This document shows, piece after piece, positions 9,211-18,172 of a stretch of 64,000 bases of DNA (positions within the stretch are counted from its first letter, which is position 1; each line of letters opens with the position of its first letter). This stretch comes from Aminomonas paucivorans DSM 12260 (GTDB taxonomy: Bacteria; Synergistota; Synergistia; Synergistales; Synergistaceae). The stretch is from assembly GCF_000165795.1 (NCBI RefSeq), contig NZ_CM001022.1:2389812-2453811 (forward strand), written 5' to 3'. The notes beneath the pieces are model-generated. The model did no database searches and was not told the origin of the DNA. It was given only the letters and a program-made list of their open reading frames with translations. The position numbers and the translations under genes were made by a program.

Positions 9211-12045
9211 ATGAACCGAACCCCCGGACACCCCCTTTTCTGGCTGTCCCTGCTGGCGGTCCTCCTGCTCCTGGAGGGAGCCTCCCCTCTTTGTGCCGCA
9301 CCCCCGCCCCTTCGAGTGGCCGCAGAGGAGCACCCCCCCTACACCTACCAGGACGAGCAGGGCGTTCCTCGGGGACTGCTGGTGGAGCTGTGGGAGCGAT
9401 GGAGCCTCCGCAACGGGCGACCCGTGTCCTTCGACGTCCTCCCCTGGCAGGAGGCGGTGGATCGGGTCCTGGAGGGGCGGGCGGACCTCCTGGAGGGGGT
9501 CTTCCCCCCGGAGGAGCCGGACCCCCGGCTCCTCCTCTCCGCCCCCTACGGGCGCATCCCCGTCTCCCTCTTCGTCCACCGGAGGATGCCCTACCCCCGG
9601 AGGCTCAAGGACCTGGAGGGCCTGGTGGTGGGGGCCGTGCAGGGGGAACGGTCCATCCCCTTCCTCCTGGAGCAGGGGATGGATTCGGTGCTCCCCTATC
9701 CGGACTACCCCTCCCTGGTGGAGGGCTTCGCCAAGGGGCGGGTCCGGGCCTTCCTGGGGGAGGACCCCTCCGCCCTGTGGGCGCTGGAGCAGGCGAGGCT
9801 CGGCCAGAACTTCCACCGGGGGGCCCCCCTCTTCGAGGTGCTGCTCCGTCGGGGGGTGTTAAAGAAGAACGCGGCCCTGCTCCAGGAGGTGGAGCGGGGT
9901 TTCGAGGGCCTGGAAGCGGACCGGGAGGCCCTGCTGGACCGGTGGCCGGGGCAGGACCTGGGACGCCGGGACGCGGGGGGGCAGCTCCTCCTGGCGGTGG
10001 TGCTGGCGGTTTCTCTGCTCTTGGCCCTGGCGCTCCTGCTGGTCTTCTTCTGGAACCGGGGCTTGAAGAACCGGGTGGCGGAGCGCACGGAGGAGCTGAA
10101 CCGAAGCCTGGCGAACCTCCACGACAGCGAAGCCCGCTACTCCCGGGTCCTGGAGGCCACCCACGACGCCTTCTGGGAGCACGACCTCTCGACGGGGACC
10201 TGGTTCCGCTCCTCCCGCTGGTACACCCTCCTGGGCTACGCGCCGGGGGAGATCGACCCGGACTTCGAGGAGAACCTGGCCCGGATCCACCCCGACGACC
10301 GGGACCGGGTGCGCCAGGCCTTCACCCTCCACCTCCAGGGACGCAGCCCGGACATCCTGGTGGAGTACCGTTCCCGACACCGGGACGGGACCTACCGCTG
10401 GTTCCTGACCCGGGGCTCCGTCTCCCAGCGGGACGGGCAGGGCAGCCCGACGCGCCTCTCCGGGATCACCCTGGACATCACGGAGCGGAAGCGGGACGAG
10501 CAGGACAAGGCCCTGCTGTACCACCTGGGGGAGATGACCCAGGAGGCCAAGACCCTCCAGGAACTGTACCCCGCCATCCACCTGGCCCTCCTGGAGTTCA
10601 TGAGGCTGCCCAACCTGTATCTCGCCCTCTACGACGAGACGACGAATCTGCTCCACTTCCCCTATTACGCGGACGAGCGGGACGACGAACACCCCGCCCC
10701 CATGCCCCTGGGGAAATCCCCCACGGCTCTGGTGATCCGGACGGGAAAACCCCTGCTTCTGACCCCGGAGACCCTTCAGCCCCTCCTGGACTCCGGGGAG
10801 ATGGTCCTGGTGGGCTCCCGTCCCGTGGACTGGCTGGGGCTGCCCCTGAAGACGGAGGGGCGCACCCTGGGGGTCCTGGCGGTGCAGAGCTACGACGAGG
10901 AACTCCGGTTCACGGAGGAGGACGAGCGGGTCCTGGCCTTCGTGTCCGGGCAGATCGCCCAGGCCATCGAGCGCAAGCAGACGGCGGAGCAGATCTCCTA
11001 CATCGGCTTCCACGACGCGGTGACGGGGCTGTACAACCGAGCCTTCTTCGAGGAGGAGCTGTACCGGCTGGACACGAACCGCAACCTCCCCTTGAGCCTC
11101 CTCATGGGAGACGTGAACGGCCTGAAGCTGGTGAACGACGGGTTCGGCCACCTCATGGGAGACCTGCTGCTCCAGCGCACCGCCGAGGCCATCCGCTCCG
11201 CCTGCCGCCAGGAGGACGTGGTGGCCCGATGGGGGGGGGACGAGTTCGTGGTGCTCCTGCCCCGGACCCCGGAGGACCAGGCGGAGGCCGTGGCGGACCG
11301 CATCCGGGAGACGGTGGCCCGGATCGACGACCTCCCCGTGCAGCCCAGCATCGCCCTGGGGGTGGCGGTGAAGCGCACCCCGGAGGAGGACGTGCGAACC
11401 GCCCTGCTGCGTCAGGCGGAGGAGCGGATGTACCGCAACAAGCTCACGGAGAGCGCCAGCGCCCGCAGCGCCCTGCTGGACTCCCTGAAGGAGGCCTTCT
11501 GGGACCGGGAGGAGGGACAGCGGGAGCACGGCACCCGCATGAGGGAGCTGGCCCTGCACCTGGGCGCGGCGGCGGGGCTGTCGGGAAGCGAGCTGGAGGA
11601 CCTGGGGCTGGTGGCGCTGCTCCACGACATCGGCAAGGCCGCCCTGCCCCCGGAGCTGTTCCGCAAGCACCCCCTGACGGAGGAGGAATGGGAGCAGGTG
11701 CGGCAGCACCCGGAGATCGGGTGCCGCATCGCCAAGGCGGCCCCGGATCTGGTGCCCCTGGCCCCCCTGATCCTCTCCCACCACGAGCGATGGGACGGGA
11801 CGGGATACCCCCAGGGGCTGAAGGGGGAGGAGATCCCCCTCCTCTCCCGCATCGTGGCCCTGGTGGACGCCTTCGACATCATGACCCATCCCCAGGCCTA
11901 CGGGGCCCAGCCCAGGACCTTCCAGGAAGCCCTCCAGGAAATCGCCGACGGGGCGGGAACCCAGTTCGACCCCTACCTCGCCCGGCTGCTGCTGCGCCTC
12001 CTGGCGGGGGGCGGGGAGTCGACGGAGACCATCACGGGAGAGTGA
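9211..12045 (+). CDS. multidomain c-di-GMP sensor: binding-protein domain, PAS, GAF, GGDEF and HD-GYP
   Basis: Membrane-bound signalling protein of 944 residues. In order: signal peptide; periplasmic amino-acid-binding-type sensor (about 30-245); one membrane helix (about 255-280); short coiled coil; PAS/PAC domain (about 300-430); GAF domain (about 440-590); GGDEF domain with intact GGDEF and an upstream RQED inhibitory site (near 665-680); and HD-GYP domain with HDIGK and HHERWDGTGYP (near 808 and 855). Both the synthesis and the breakdown motifs for c-di-GMP are intact. ATG 9211 is chosen over 9187 because GGAGGA precedes it and the signal peptide starts there. A TATACT box at 9154-9159 may be its -10. 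The periplasmic domain suggests control by an extracellular amino acid; that is inference. Confidence 0.9.
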   Translation: MNRTPGHPLFWLSLLAVLLLLEGASPLCAAPPPLRVAAEEHPPYTYQDEQGVPRGLLVELWERWSLRNGRPVSFDVLPWQEAVDRVLEGRADLLEGVFPPEEPDPRLLLSAPYGRIPVSLFVHRRMPYPRRLKDLEGLVVGAVQGERSIPFLLEQGMDSVLPYPDYPSLVEGFAKGRVRAFLGEDPSALWALEQARLGQNFHRGAPLFEVLLRRGVLKKNAALLQEVERGFEGLEADREALLDRWPGQDLGRRDAGGQLLLAVVLAVSLLLALALLLVFFWNRGLKNRVAERTEELNRSLANLHDSEARYSRVLEATHDAFWEHDLSTGTWFRSSRWYTLLGYAPGEIDPDFEENLARIHPDDRDRVRQAFTLHLQGRSPDILVEYRSRHRDGTYRWFLTRGSVSQRDGQGSPTRLSGITLDITERKRDEQDKALLYHLGEMTQEAKTLQELYPAIHLALLEFMRLPNLYLALYDETTNLLHFPYYADERDDEHPAPMPLGKSPTALVIRTGKPLLLTPETLQPLLDSGEMVLVGSRPVDWLGLPLKTEGRTLGVLAVQSYDEELRFTEEDERVLAFVSGQIAQAIERKQTAEQISYIGFHDAVTGLYNRAFFEEELYRLDTNRNLPLSLLMGDVNGLKLVNDGFGHLMGDLLLQRTAEAIRSACRQEDVVARWGGDEFVVLLPRTPEDQAEAVADRIRETVARIDDLPVQPSIALGVAVKRTPEEDVRTALLRQAEERMYRNKLTESASARSALLDSLKEAFWDREEGQREHGTRMRELALHLGAAAGLSGSELEDLGLVALLHDIGKAALPPELFRKHPLTEEEWEQVRQHPEIGCRIAKAAPDLVPLAPLILSHHERWDGTGYPQGLKGEEIPLLSRIVALVDAFDIMTHPQAYGAQPRTFQEALQEIADGAGTQFDPYLARLLLRLLAGGGESTETITGE

Positions 12046-12070
12046 GGGGGGCGGCCCTCTCGGACGCACC

Positions 12071-12103
12071 GGCCCCCGCCTTCCCGAGGGGAGGGCGGGG
12101 GCC
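12071..12103. terminator. bidirectional hairpin between convergent genes
   Basis: 15-base stem (GGCCCCCGCC plus five, one G-T pair) with a 3-base loop, between the convergent sensor gene and manC. Confidence 0.65.
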
Positions 12104-12131
12104 GAGGGCGCACCCAAGGGCGAAGGGAAGC

Positions 12132-13544
12132 TCAGACTTCCGGGACCCGGCGGAAGTCGTCGGAGAGGCGGACGATGTCGTCCTCCCCCAGGTACTCGCC
12201 GCACTGCACCTCCACGATCTCCAGGGGGATCTTTCCGGGGTTGCCCAGGCGATGCCGGGACCCCTTGGGGACGAAGACGCTCTCCCCCTCGTGGAAGAGC
12301 CGCTCCGTCCCGTCCACCTCCACCTTGGCGGTGCCCTGCACCACCACCCAGTGCTCCGACCGGTGGTGATGGTATTGGAGGGACAGACGCGCCCCGGGGA
12401 GGATGGTGATCTGCTTGACCTTGTAGCGTCCCGACTGGGAGACCACCCGGTAGGCCCCCCAGGGACGGGCGCTCACCGGGGCTTCCACCAGCTCCCGGCG
12501 CCCCTCCTCCTGAAGCTGCCGCACCACCTCTCGCACCTTCTGGGAGCTGCCCCGAGGGGCCACGAAGACCGCGTCGGGGGTGTCCACCACGATGGTCTCC
12601 GTCAAGTCCACCCCCACCACCAGACGCTCCCGGGCGAAGACCAGGTTGTCCTGCCCGTCCAGGAGCCGGGCGTCCCCGAAGAGGGCGTTGCCCGAAAGGT
12701 CCTTCTTCGCCAGATCGTACACCGCATCCCAGGACCCCACGTCGGACCACCCCGCGTCCAGGGGGACGCAGGCCACCCGGGGAGCCTTCTCCATGAGGGC
12801 GTAGTCGATGGACCGGGAGGGCAGGCCGGGGTAGGCCGCCCGGAGGGCCGCCTCCCCCGCGGCGGCGGGCTCCCCGATCTCCGGGGCCCATTCCCGCAGG
12901 GCCTCCAGGAAGGCGTCCACCCGGAAGCAGAAGATACCCCCGTTCCAGAAGAACCCTCCCTGCTCCAGAAACGCCGCCGCCCGCTCCGCGTCGGGCTTCT
13001 CCACGAACTGGGCCACCTTCAGGAAGGGGCGGTCCGGCAGGGGTTCCGTCTGGAGGTAGCCGTACCCCGTCTCGGGGCGGTCCGGGACGATGCCGAAGGT
13101 GACCAGGTACCCCTCCTCCGCCGCCTGCCGGGCAAGGGCCACCGCCTCGACGAACCGGTCCACGTGGGCCACCGCGTGGTCGCAGGGGCACACCAGCACC
13201 AGGTCCTCCCCCGAAGCTCCCTCCTCCACCAGTCGGGCCACCCCCAGGGCGATGGCGGCGGCGGTGTTCTTCCCCTGGGGCTCCGAGATCACCGGATCCT
13301 CCAGGGAGGCGGCGCAGGCCTGGGCCTGTTGGGTCACCAGGGCCCGAAAGGACTCCCCCGTCACCACCCGGATGCGCTCCGGAGGGGTCAGGCGGAGCAC
13401 CCGCAGCACCGTCTCCTGGAGCAGGGAACGGGAATCCGTCAGGGGCAGGAACTGTTTGGGCAGCTCCTGTCGGGAAAGGGGCCAGAGGCGGGTGCCGCTT
13501 CCCCCCGCCAGGAGAAGCAGGTGAAGCTGAGGGTCCTGGGTCAT
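12132..13544 (-). CDS. manC: mannose-1-phosphate guanylyltransferase / mannose-6-phosphate isomerase
   Basis: Bifunctional cytoplasmic enzyme of 470 residues making GDP-mannose for exopolysaccharide or LPS. The N-terminal nucleotidyltransferase domain begins with LLAGGSGTRLWPLSR and has the PKQFL lysine region and the FVEKPD motif. The C-terminal type II cupin isomerase domain contains RPWGAYRVV, then QYHHHRSEHWVVVQGTAKV, and ends near LEIVEVQCGEYLGEDDIVR. The ATG at 13544 overlaps the stop of the upstream diguanylate cyclase (ATGA) and has GGCGGAG upstream. The length and domain order match the ManC/AlgA/CpsB family. Coupling to a c-di-GMP enzyme suggests polysaccharide synthesis under c-di-GMP control. 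Confidence 0.93.
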   Translation of the reverse strand: MTQDPQLHLLLLAGGSGTRLWPLSRQELPKQFLPLTDSRSLLQETVLRVLRLTPPERIRVVTGESFRALVTQQAQACAASLEDPVISEPQGKNTAAAIALGVARLVEEGASGEDLVLVCPCDHAVAHVDRFVEAVALARQAAEEGYLVTFGIVPDRPETGYGYLQTEPLPDRPFLKVAQFVEKPDAERAAAFLEQGGFFWNGGIFCFRVDAFLEALREWAPEIGEPAAAGEAALRAAYPGLPSRSIDYALMEKAPRVACVPLDAGWSDVGSWDAVYDLAKKDLSGNALFGDARLLDGQDNLVFARERLVVGVDLTETIVVDTPDAVFVAPRGSSQKVREVVRQLQEEGRRELVEAPVSARPWGAYRVVSQSGRYKVKQITILPGARLSLQYHHHRSEHWVVVQGTAKVEVDGTERLFHEGESVFVPKGSRHRLGNPGKIPLEIVEVQCGEYLGEDDIVRLSDDFRRVPEV

Positions 13545-15625
13545 GAACTCTCCGCCTTTCTTTGAAGGATGGAAAGAGGGAAACCGTGCTTCCTCTCTCC
13601 CTTGTGGCGGTACATCCGCTCGTCCGCCAGCTTGAGCAGGTCCGTCAGGTCCCGCCCGTCCTCGGGGAACCCCGCCACCCCGTGGTCGCAGGGCACCCCC
13701 TCGGGACCTCCCGGAACCGCCAGGCGGGCCAGGCGGGCCTCGAAGCGCCGCATCACCTCCCGGGCCCCCTCCGGGGAGGTTCGGGGGAAGAGGACCACGA
13801 ACTCGTCCCCCCCGTACCGGGCCGCCACGTCGCTGGCCCGGACGCTGTCCTTCAGGCACCGGGCGGTCTCCTGGAGCACCAGGTCCCCCACGAAGTGGCC
13901 GTACCGGTCGTTGGTCTCCTTGAAGTCCGTCAGGTCCACCAGGGCCAGGCTCAGGGGCTCCTCGTCCCGTCCCAGCCGTCCCTGCTCCTCCTGCATCCGG
14001 GCCTCCAGGTAGCGCCGGTTCCACAATCCCGTCAGGGGGTCCTTCATGGTCTGGAGCCGCATGTCCCCGATGAGGTCCCGCACCGCCCAGAGAGCCCCCA
14101 GGTGTCCCGCCAGGATCTGGAAGGCCGCCTCGTCCTCCCCGTCGAAGGGCCGTTCCAGGGATTCCAGGGAGAGCACCCCCCGGATGCGCCCGGAGAAGGA
14201 GATCGGGACGTCCAGCTGGTGCCTCGTGCCCGAGGCCACCAGGGAGACGAACCCCGCCTCCGGCCCGATGTCCCGGTGGTTCATCAGCCGCCCCAGCCGG
14301 GCGCAGCGGCACACCAGCCCCCCGCCCCGGGCGGTCAGTTCCTGGGAGCGCCGTTCCAGGTCCTCCCGGGGGATGATGCTGGAGGCCAGAAAGCGCAAAG
14401 AGAGGGTCGTCCCCTCCTCCCGGACCTCGTAGAAGCTCACCAGGTGGCAGCCCATCCGCTGGGCCACCAGGTCCACCACCCGCTGGGCCAGATCGGGAAG
14501 CTCCCGGGTCTGTCCCAGATCCTGCACCAGGCCGTGGATCAGCCTCATCCGGTCCAGCTCCCGCTGGAGGGAGTCGAAGGCCTCCCGGCGCTCCAGGCGC
14601 AGCACCAGGGAGGCGGCCAGGGCGGTGAGGATCTCCCCGTCCTGGGGGGTGAGGCTCCCGGGGCCTCCCTGGTTCAACAGCAGGAACCCCCAGGTGTGGC
14701 CGTCGGAGCCGAGGAGGGGCACCCCCAGCTCGCAGCGGGCCTCGGGGTTGACGGCCACCACCAGGGGGTCCTTGCGGGTGTCGGGACAGAGGTAGGGCTT
14801 CCCCGTCTCGAGGATCCTCCCCACCAGCCCCCCCCGGCTCTCCAGGAGGGCCGTCACCTGCTCCTCCGGGGGAGCAAATCCCTGGAAGCACTGAAGGCGC
14901 ACCGGTTCGTCCCGTCGGCTCCGGCAGGCCAGGTAGACGTGCTCGTACCCCAGCACCCCGTGCAGGTCCTCCACCACGTCCCGGAACAGGGCGTCCAGGG
15001 ACACGTGTCCCCCCATCTTCACCAGCAGGTCCACCAGTCCCCGCTGCTGTCGGGAGAGCTTCTGCAGGGCCGCCTCCCGAAGCTGCGCCGCCCCCAGCGC
15101 CCGGCCCAGGCGCTCCCGCACGGAGAAGTGGGAGAGGCAGTGGGCCAGGAGGCTCGCCAGAAGCTCCATGAGCCGCACGTCCTTGGGACGGTAGGCATGG
15201 AGCCGGGGGCTCTCCGCGTCCAGCACCCCGAAGATCTCCTGCCGCCAGAGGAGGGGCACGGCGATCTCCGACCGGGCCTCCTTGCAGCTTTCCACGTAGT
15301 CCGGGTCCAGACGCACGTCGTCCACCACCTGGGTGGCCCGGGTCTCGAAGGCCCGGCCCACCACCCCCTGTCCCCGGGCCAGGGTCAGCCCCCCGGGACG
15401 GTAGGTTCCCTGGTTGGCCACCCGAACCACCCGGTTGGGGTCCTTGGGGTCCACCAGGAAGGCGTCGGGGTTGCAGAAGGGGGTGCCGCGCTGGAGGAAG
15501 AGGACCGCCTGGGCGCAGGCCTCCTGGGGCGTGGAGGCCTGGTTCAGCTGGTCGATGAACTGAAGGATGAGGGTCCGTTCCCTCTCCACGGGAGAGGAAA
15601 GGGGACCTTCGCGGGAAGGGGGCAT
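13541..15625 (-). CDS. diguanylate cyclase with GAF domains
   Basis: Soluble signalling protein of 694 residues that makes c-di-GMP. No signal peptide or membrane helix is visible. Three GAF-like regions occur (about 15-165, 190-335 and 360-505). A C-terminal GGDEF domain follows, starting DPLTGLWNRRYLEARM, with an RASD inhibitory site and intact RYGGDEFVVLFPR. The start ATG at 15625 has an AGAGGTG site. The leader ending in GGTGTGGCCATG resembles that of the HD-GYP gene upstream. The 4-base overlap with manC downstream means one transcript. Multiple GAF domains suggest sensing of a small ligand or redox state; nothing identifies it. Confidence 0.9.
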   Translation of the reverse strand: MPPSREGPLSSPVERERTLILQFIDQLNQASTPQEACAQAVLFLQRGTPFCNPDAFLVDPKDPNRVVRVANQGTYRPGGLTLARGQGVVGRAFETRATQVVDDVRLDPDYVESCKEARSEIAVPLLWRQEIFGVLDAESPRLHAYRPKDVRLMELLASLLAHCLSHFSVRERLGRALGAAQLREAALQKLSRQQRGLVDLLVKMGGHVSLDALFRDVVEDLHGVLGYEHVYLACRSRRDEPVRLQCFQGFAPPEEQVTALLESRGGLVGRILETGKPYLCPDTRKDPLVVAVNPEARCELGVPLLGSDGHTWGFLLLNQGGPGSLTPQDGEILTALAASLVLRLERREAFDSLQRELDRMRLIHGLVQDLGQTRELPDLAQRVVDLVAQRMGCHLVSFYEVREEGTTLSLRFLASSIIPREDLERRSQELTARGGGLVCRCARLGRLMNHRDIGPEAGFVSLVASGTRHQLDVPISFSGRIRGVLSLESLERPFDGEDEAAFQILAGHLGALWAVRDLIGDMRLQTMKDPLTGLWNRRYLEARMQEEQGRLGRDEEPLSLALVDLTDFKETNDRYGHFVGDLVLQETARCLKDSVRASDVAARYGGDEFVVLFPRTSPEGAREVMRRFEARLARLAVPGGPEGVPCDHGVAGFPEDGRDLTDLLKLADERMYRHKGERKHGFPLSILQRKAESS

Positions 15626-15677
15626 GGCCACACCTCTTTCGCTCTTCCTCGTTCTCTCCCGAGGGGGCCGGGCCCCG

Positions 15678-17072
15678 TCAGGATGCGTGTTTGCGGAAGA
15701 TCTCCTGAAAACCCTCCTGGACCTGGAAAAACGCCTCCACCACGGAGGGGTCGAAGTGGATCCCTCCCTGCTCCCGGATGTGCTCCGCCGTCCGCGGGTG
15801 GTCCCAGGGGGCCTTGTAGGGCCTGCGGCTCCGCAGGGCGTCGTACACGTCCGCCACGGCGGTGATCCGGGCGGCCAGGGGGATCTCCGTCTCCTTGAGA
15901 TGGGAGGGATAGCCGCTGCCATCCCACCGTTCGTGGTGTCCCCGGGCGATCTCCGCCGCCAGGGCCAGGCTGGGCTTGTCCTTCAGGATATTGTAACCGA
16001 TCAGGGCGTGGCTCTTCATGATCTCGAACTCGTCCGGGTCCAGCTTGCGGGGGGCCAGGAGGATCCGGTCCGGGATACCCACCTTGCCGATGTCGTGGAA
16101 GGGGGCGAAGAGTTCCAGGTCCCGGGCGAACTTCCCCGGGAGCCCCAGGGTTTCCGCCAGCAGGCGGGCATAGGCGCCGATGCGCACCAGATGGGCCCCC
16201 GTCTCCTCGTCCCGCATCTCCGCGGTGAGGGTGATGGCCCGGTAGGTTTCCAGGCGGACCTGCTCCTCCTGCTCCTTCTGGGCGGTGAGGTCCATGGGGG
16301 TGGCGAAGAAGGCGGTGACGTCCCCCCGAACGTCTCGGATGGAACTGATGTACAGGCGTACCCACATGAGGGACCCGTCCCTGCGGCGGTTGATCAGTTC
16401 CCCCTCCCAGGCTCCCCTCTCGGGGTCCAGGAGGGCCTCCCACATCTCGCTGAAGAGCCGGTCGTAGGTCTCCTCGTCCACCCCCCACTCCCGATAGACC
16501 CGGCGCCCGGGGTTGAGGATCCGGGGGTTCTTGCCCCGGGCCTCCTCCTGGGTGAAGCCGTAGAGTTCCTCGAAGGCCCGGTTCACATAGAGGATGCGAC
16601 CCCGCACGTCGGTGATGCACATCCCGTGCACCGCGTGCTGCAGAGCGTGGTAGAAGAGCTTGCGCTCCTCCTCCACCCGGGCCCGGTCCGTCACGTCTCC
16701 TCCGTGGGCGATGCAGGCCCGCACCGAACCGTCGGGACGGCGCGCGACGCTGAACCGGGTGAGGAAGGTCCGCTCTCCCTCCGGGCAGGGGGCCTTCCAG
16801 AGCAGGGGCACCGCGGGGCTTCCCTCCAGTGCCCGGCGAAAGGAGCGCTCCACCAGTCCCCGGTCCTCCTCCCGAGGCAGGTCCCCGATCCGGACCTCCC
16901 GGGTCTCCGCCAGGACCTTCCCGAGGAGACGGGTCGCCGCGGGGTTCGCGTAGGTCACCCGGCCCTGGGGGTCCAGCTGGAGGATCAGGGCGTCCATGGC
17001 CTCCACCAGGGTGCGGTGCAGGTCCTCCTGGGAATCGGGAACCTCCCGAAGCGGCGACGGGGTCTCGTCCAT
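15678..17072 (-). CDS. PAS-PAS-HD-GYP phosphodiesterase
   Basis: Cytoplasmic c-di-GMP phosphodiesterase candidate, about 464 residues. Two PAS domains (about 20-125 and 145-265; the second carries the GFTQEEARGKNPRILNPG turn and a PAC tail) are followed by an HD-GYP domain. That domain contains FHDIGKVGIPDRIL and HHERWDGSGYPSHL, all metal-binding residues intact. ATG 17072 is preferred to the in-frame GTG at 17078 because GGGAGGAGGGG sits 8 bases upstream. It lies 52 bases upstream of the diguanylate cyclase gene in the same direction, so synthesis and breakdown enzymes are probably co-transcribed with manC. Divergent from pstS; a TAGAAT at 17118-17113 on this strand may be its -10. Confidence 0.88.
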   Translation of the reverse strand: MDETPSPLREVPDSQEDLHRTLVEAMDALILQLDPQGRVTYANPAATRLLGKVLAETREVRIGDLPREEDRGLVERSFRRALEGSPAVPLLWKAPCPEGERTFLTRFSVARRPDGSVRACIAHGGDVTDRARVEEERKLFYHALQHAVHGMCITDVRGRILYVNRAFEELYGFTQEEARGKNPRILNPGRRVYREWGVDEETYDRLFSEMWEALLDPERGAWEGELINRRRDGSLMWVRLYISSIRDVRGDVTAFFATPMDLTAQKEQEEQVRLETYRAITLTAEMRDEETGAHLVRIGAYARLLAETLGLPGKFARDLELFAPFHDIGKVGIPDRILLAPRKLDPDEFEIMKSHALIGYNILKDKPSLALAAEIARGHHERWDGSGYPSHLKETEIPLAARITAVADVYDALRSRRPYKAPWDHPRTAEHIREQGGIHFDPSVVEAFFQVQEGFQEIFRKHAS

Positions 17073-17142
17073 GGCCACACCCCTCCTCCCGGCGCTCGAG
17101 GGCGCCTCGGGCTATTCTAGCAAGCCCCGCGCCCCCGGGGGG

Positions 17143-17198
17143 CTGTAACTTTTCCGTTACTCCCCTGTAAAACAACCGGAAGCCCTCCTCCGTAGACT
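17143..17198 (+). promoter_or_regulatory. Pho box (three tandem 11-base repeats) and -10 of the pst operon
   Basis: Three consecutive 11-base units begin CTGTAAC (17143), CCGTTAC (17154) and CTGTAAA (17165). This matches the known PhoB-site layout, a CTGTnAn heptamer plus a 4-base spacer in direct repeat. A TAGACT -10 lies 17 bases after the last unit, so the box replaces the -35, as in known Pho promoters. It is followed by pstS with AAGGAGGA. The response regulator encoded in the operon is the likely activator. Confidence 0.75.
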
Positions 17199-17259
17199 GC
17201 ACGGTGAGGCGACGTCTCGGCGTCCCCGACCCCAGTCCCCAAAGGAGGACATCACGAAC

Positions 17260-18078
17260 ATGAAACGTTTCGGTCTTGCAGCGAGCACCCTGGCACTTGC
17301 GGCTTTTCTCTTCTCCGGCACCGCCCTGGCGGGAGAGTTGGTGATGAACGGCTCCACCACGGTACTCCCCTTCGCCCAGTCCTCCGCGGAGGCCTTCATG
17401 AAGGCCAATCCGGGGATCAAGATCTCCGTGTCCGGCGGCGGCAGCGGCAACGGCATCAAGGCCCTCATCGACGGCACGGCCCAGATCGCCAACGCCTCCC
17501 GTCAGATGAAGAAGGAAGAAGTGGCCCAGGCCAAGGGGAAGGGGATCAACCCGGTGGAGCACACCGTGGCGGTGGACTGCATCGTCCCCATCGTGCACCC
17601 CTCCAACCCCGTGTCCGACCTGTCGACAGAGCAGCTCAAGGACATCTACACCGGCAAGATCACCAACTGGAAGGAAGTGGGCGGCCCCGACAAGCCCATC
17701 GCCGTGGTGGGTCGGGACACCAGCTCCGGCACCTTCGAGGTGTGGGAGGAGAAGATCCTGAAGAAGGAGCCCGTGACGCCCCGGGCCCTCATCGTCGCCT
17801 CCTCGGGCGCGGTGATCCAGACCGTGGCCAAGAACCCTCTTGCCCTGGGCTACGACAGCCTGGGCTACGTGGACACCAAGTCCGTGAAGGCCCTGAAGAT
17901 CGCCGGCGTGGTGGGGACCCCCGAAACCGCCCGAGGCGGCAGGTTCGCCACCTCCCGGAAGCTCTATATGTACACCAACGGAACCCCCCAGGGGGACGCG
18001 AAGAAGTACCTGGATTTCCTGATGAGCCCGGAAGGTCAGAAGTACGTGGCGAAGGAAGGCTTCGTCACCCTGAAGTAG
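17260..18078 (+). CDS. pstS: phosphate ABC transporter substrate-binding protein
   Basis: Periplasmic high-affinity phosphate-binding protein of 272 residues. A signal peptide ends at about residue 24 (GTALAG). The phosphate-binding loops are visible as MNGSTTVLPFAQSSAEAF near the N-terminus, INASRQ-like NASRQMKKEE, and VGRDTSSGTFEVWEEKIL. It is the first gene of a complete pst-pho operon and has the AAGGAGGA site 10 bases before its ATG. A hairpin with T3 after the stop would let this gene be expressed above the membrane genes. Confidence 0.95.
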   Translation: MKRFGLAASTLALAAFLFSGTALAGELVMNGSTTVLPFAQSSAEAFMKANPGIKISVSGGGSGNGIKALIDGTAQIANASRQMKKEEVAQAKGKGINPVEHTVAVDCIVPIVHPSNPVSDLSTEQLKDIYTGKITNWKEVGGPDKPIAVVGRDTSSGTFEVWEEKILKKEPVTPRALIVASSGAVIQTVAKNPLALGYDSLGYVDTKSVKALKIAGVVGTPETARGGRFATSRKLYMYTNGTPQGDAKKYLDFLMSPEGQKYVAKEGFVTLK

Positions 18079-18105
18079 GGGCACCATGAGGGACGCAGAG
18101 ATTTC

Positions 18106-18137
18106 GGGGGCGGGCTCCGCTGGAGCCCTCCCCCTTT
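18106..18137 (+). terminator. attenuator-like hairpin between pstS and pstC
   Basis: A 12-pair stem with one mismatch (GGGGG, GGGCTCC and complements), a 3-base loop and TTT after it. It is probably a partial terminator that sets the excess of binding protein. Confidence 0.6.
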
Positions 18138-18172
18138 CGCGATCCATCACGTCCGGGAAAAGAGGGGGCTCC

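Noticed and set aside
9057-13565. A continuous open frame of about 1500 codons on the + strand across the sensor gene and antisense to manC
   Set aside because: Its translation is Pro/Gly/Arg-rich without any domain, typical of shadow frames in high-GC DNA; the real genes in other frames have intact motifs and ribosome binding sites.
13541-14891. Apparent fusion of the GGDEF gene to manC in one long minus-strand frame
   Set aside because: The upstream part of that frame is antisense-like low-complexity sequence; manC has its own ATG at 13544 with a ribosome binding site, and the GGDEF protein is in another frame ending at 13541.
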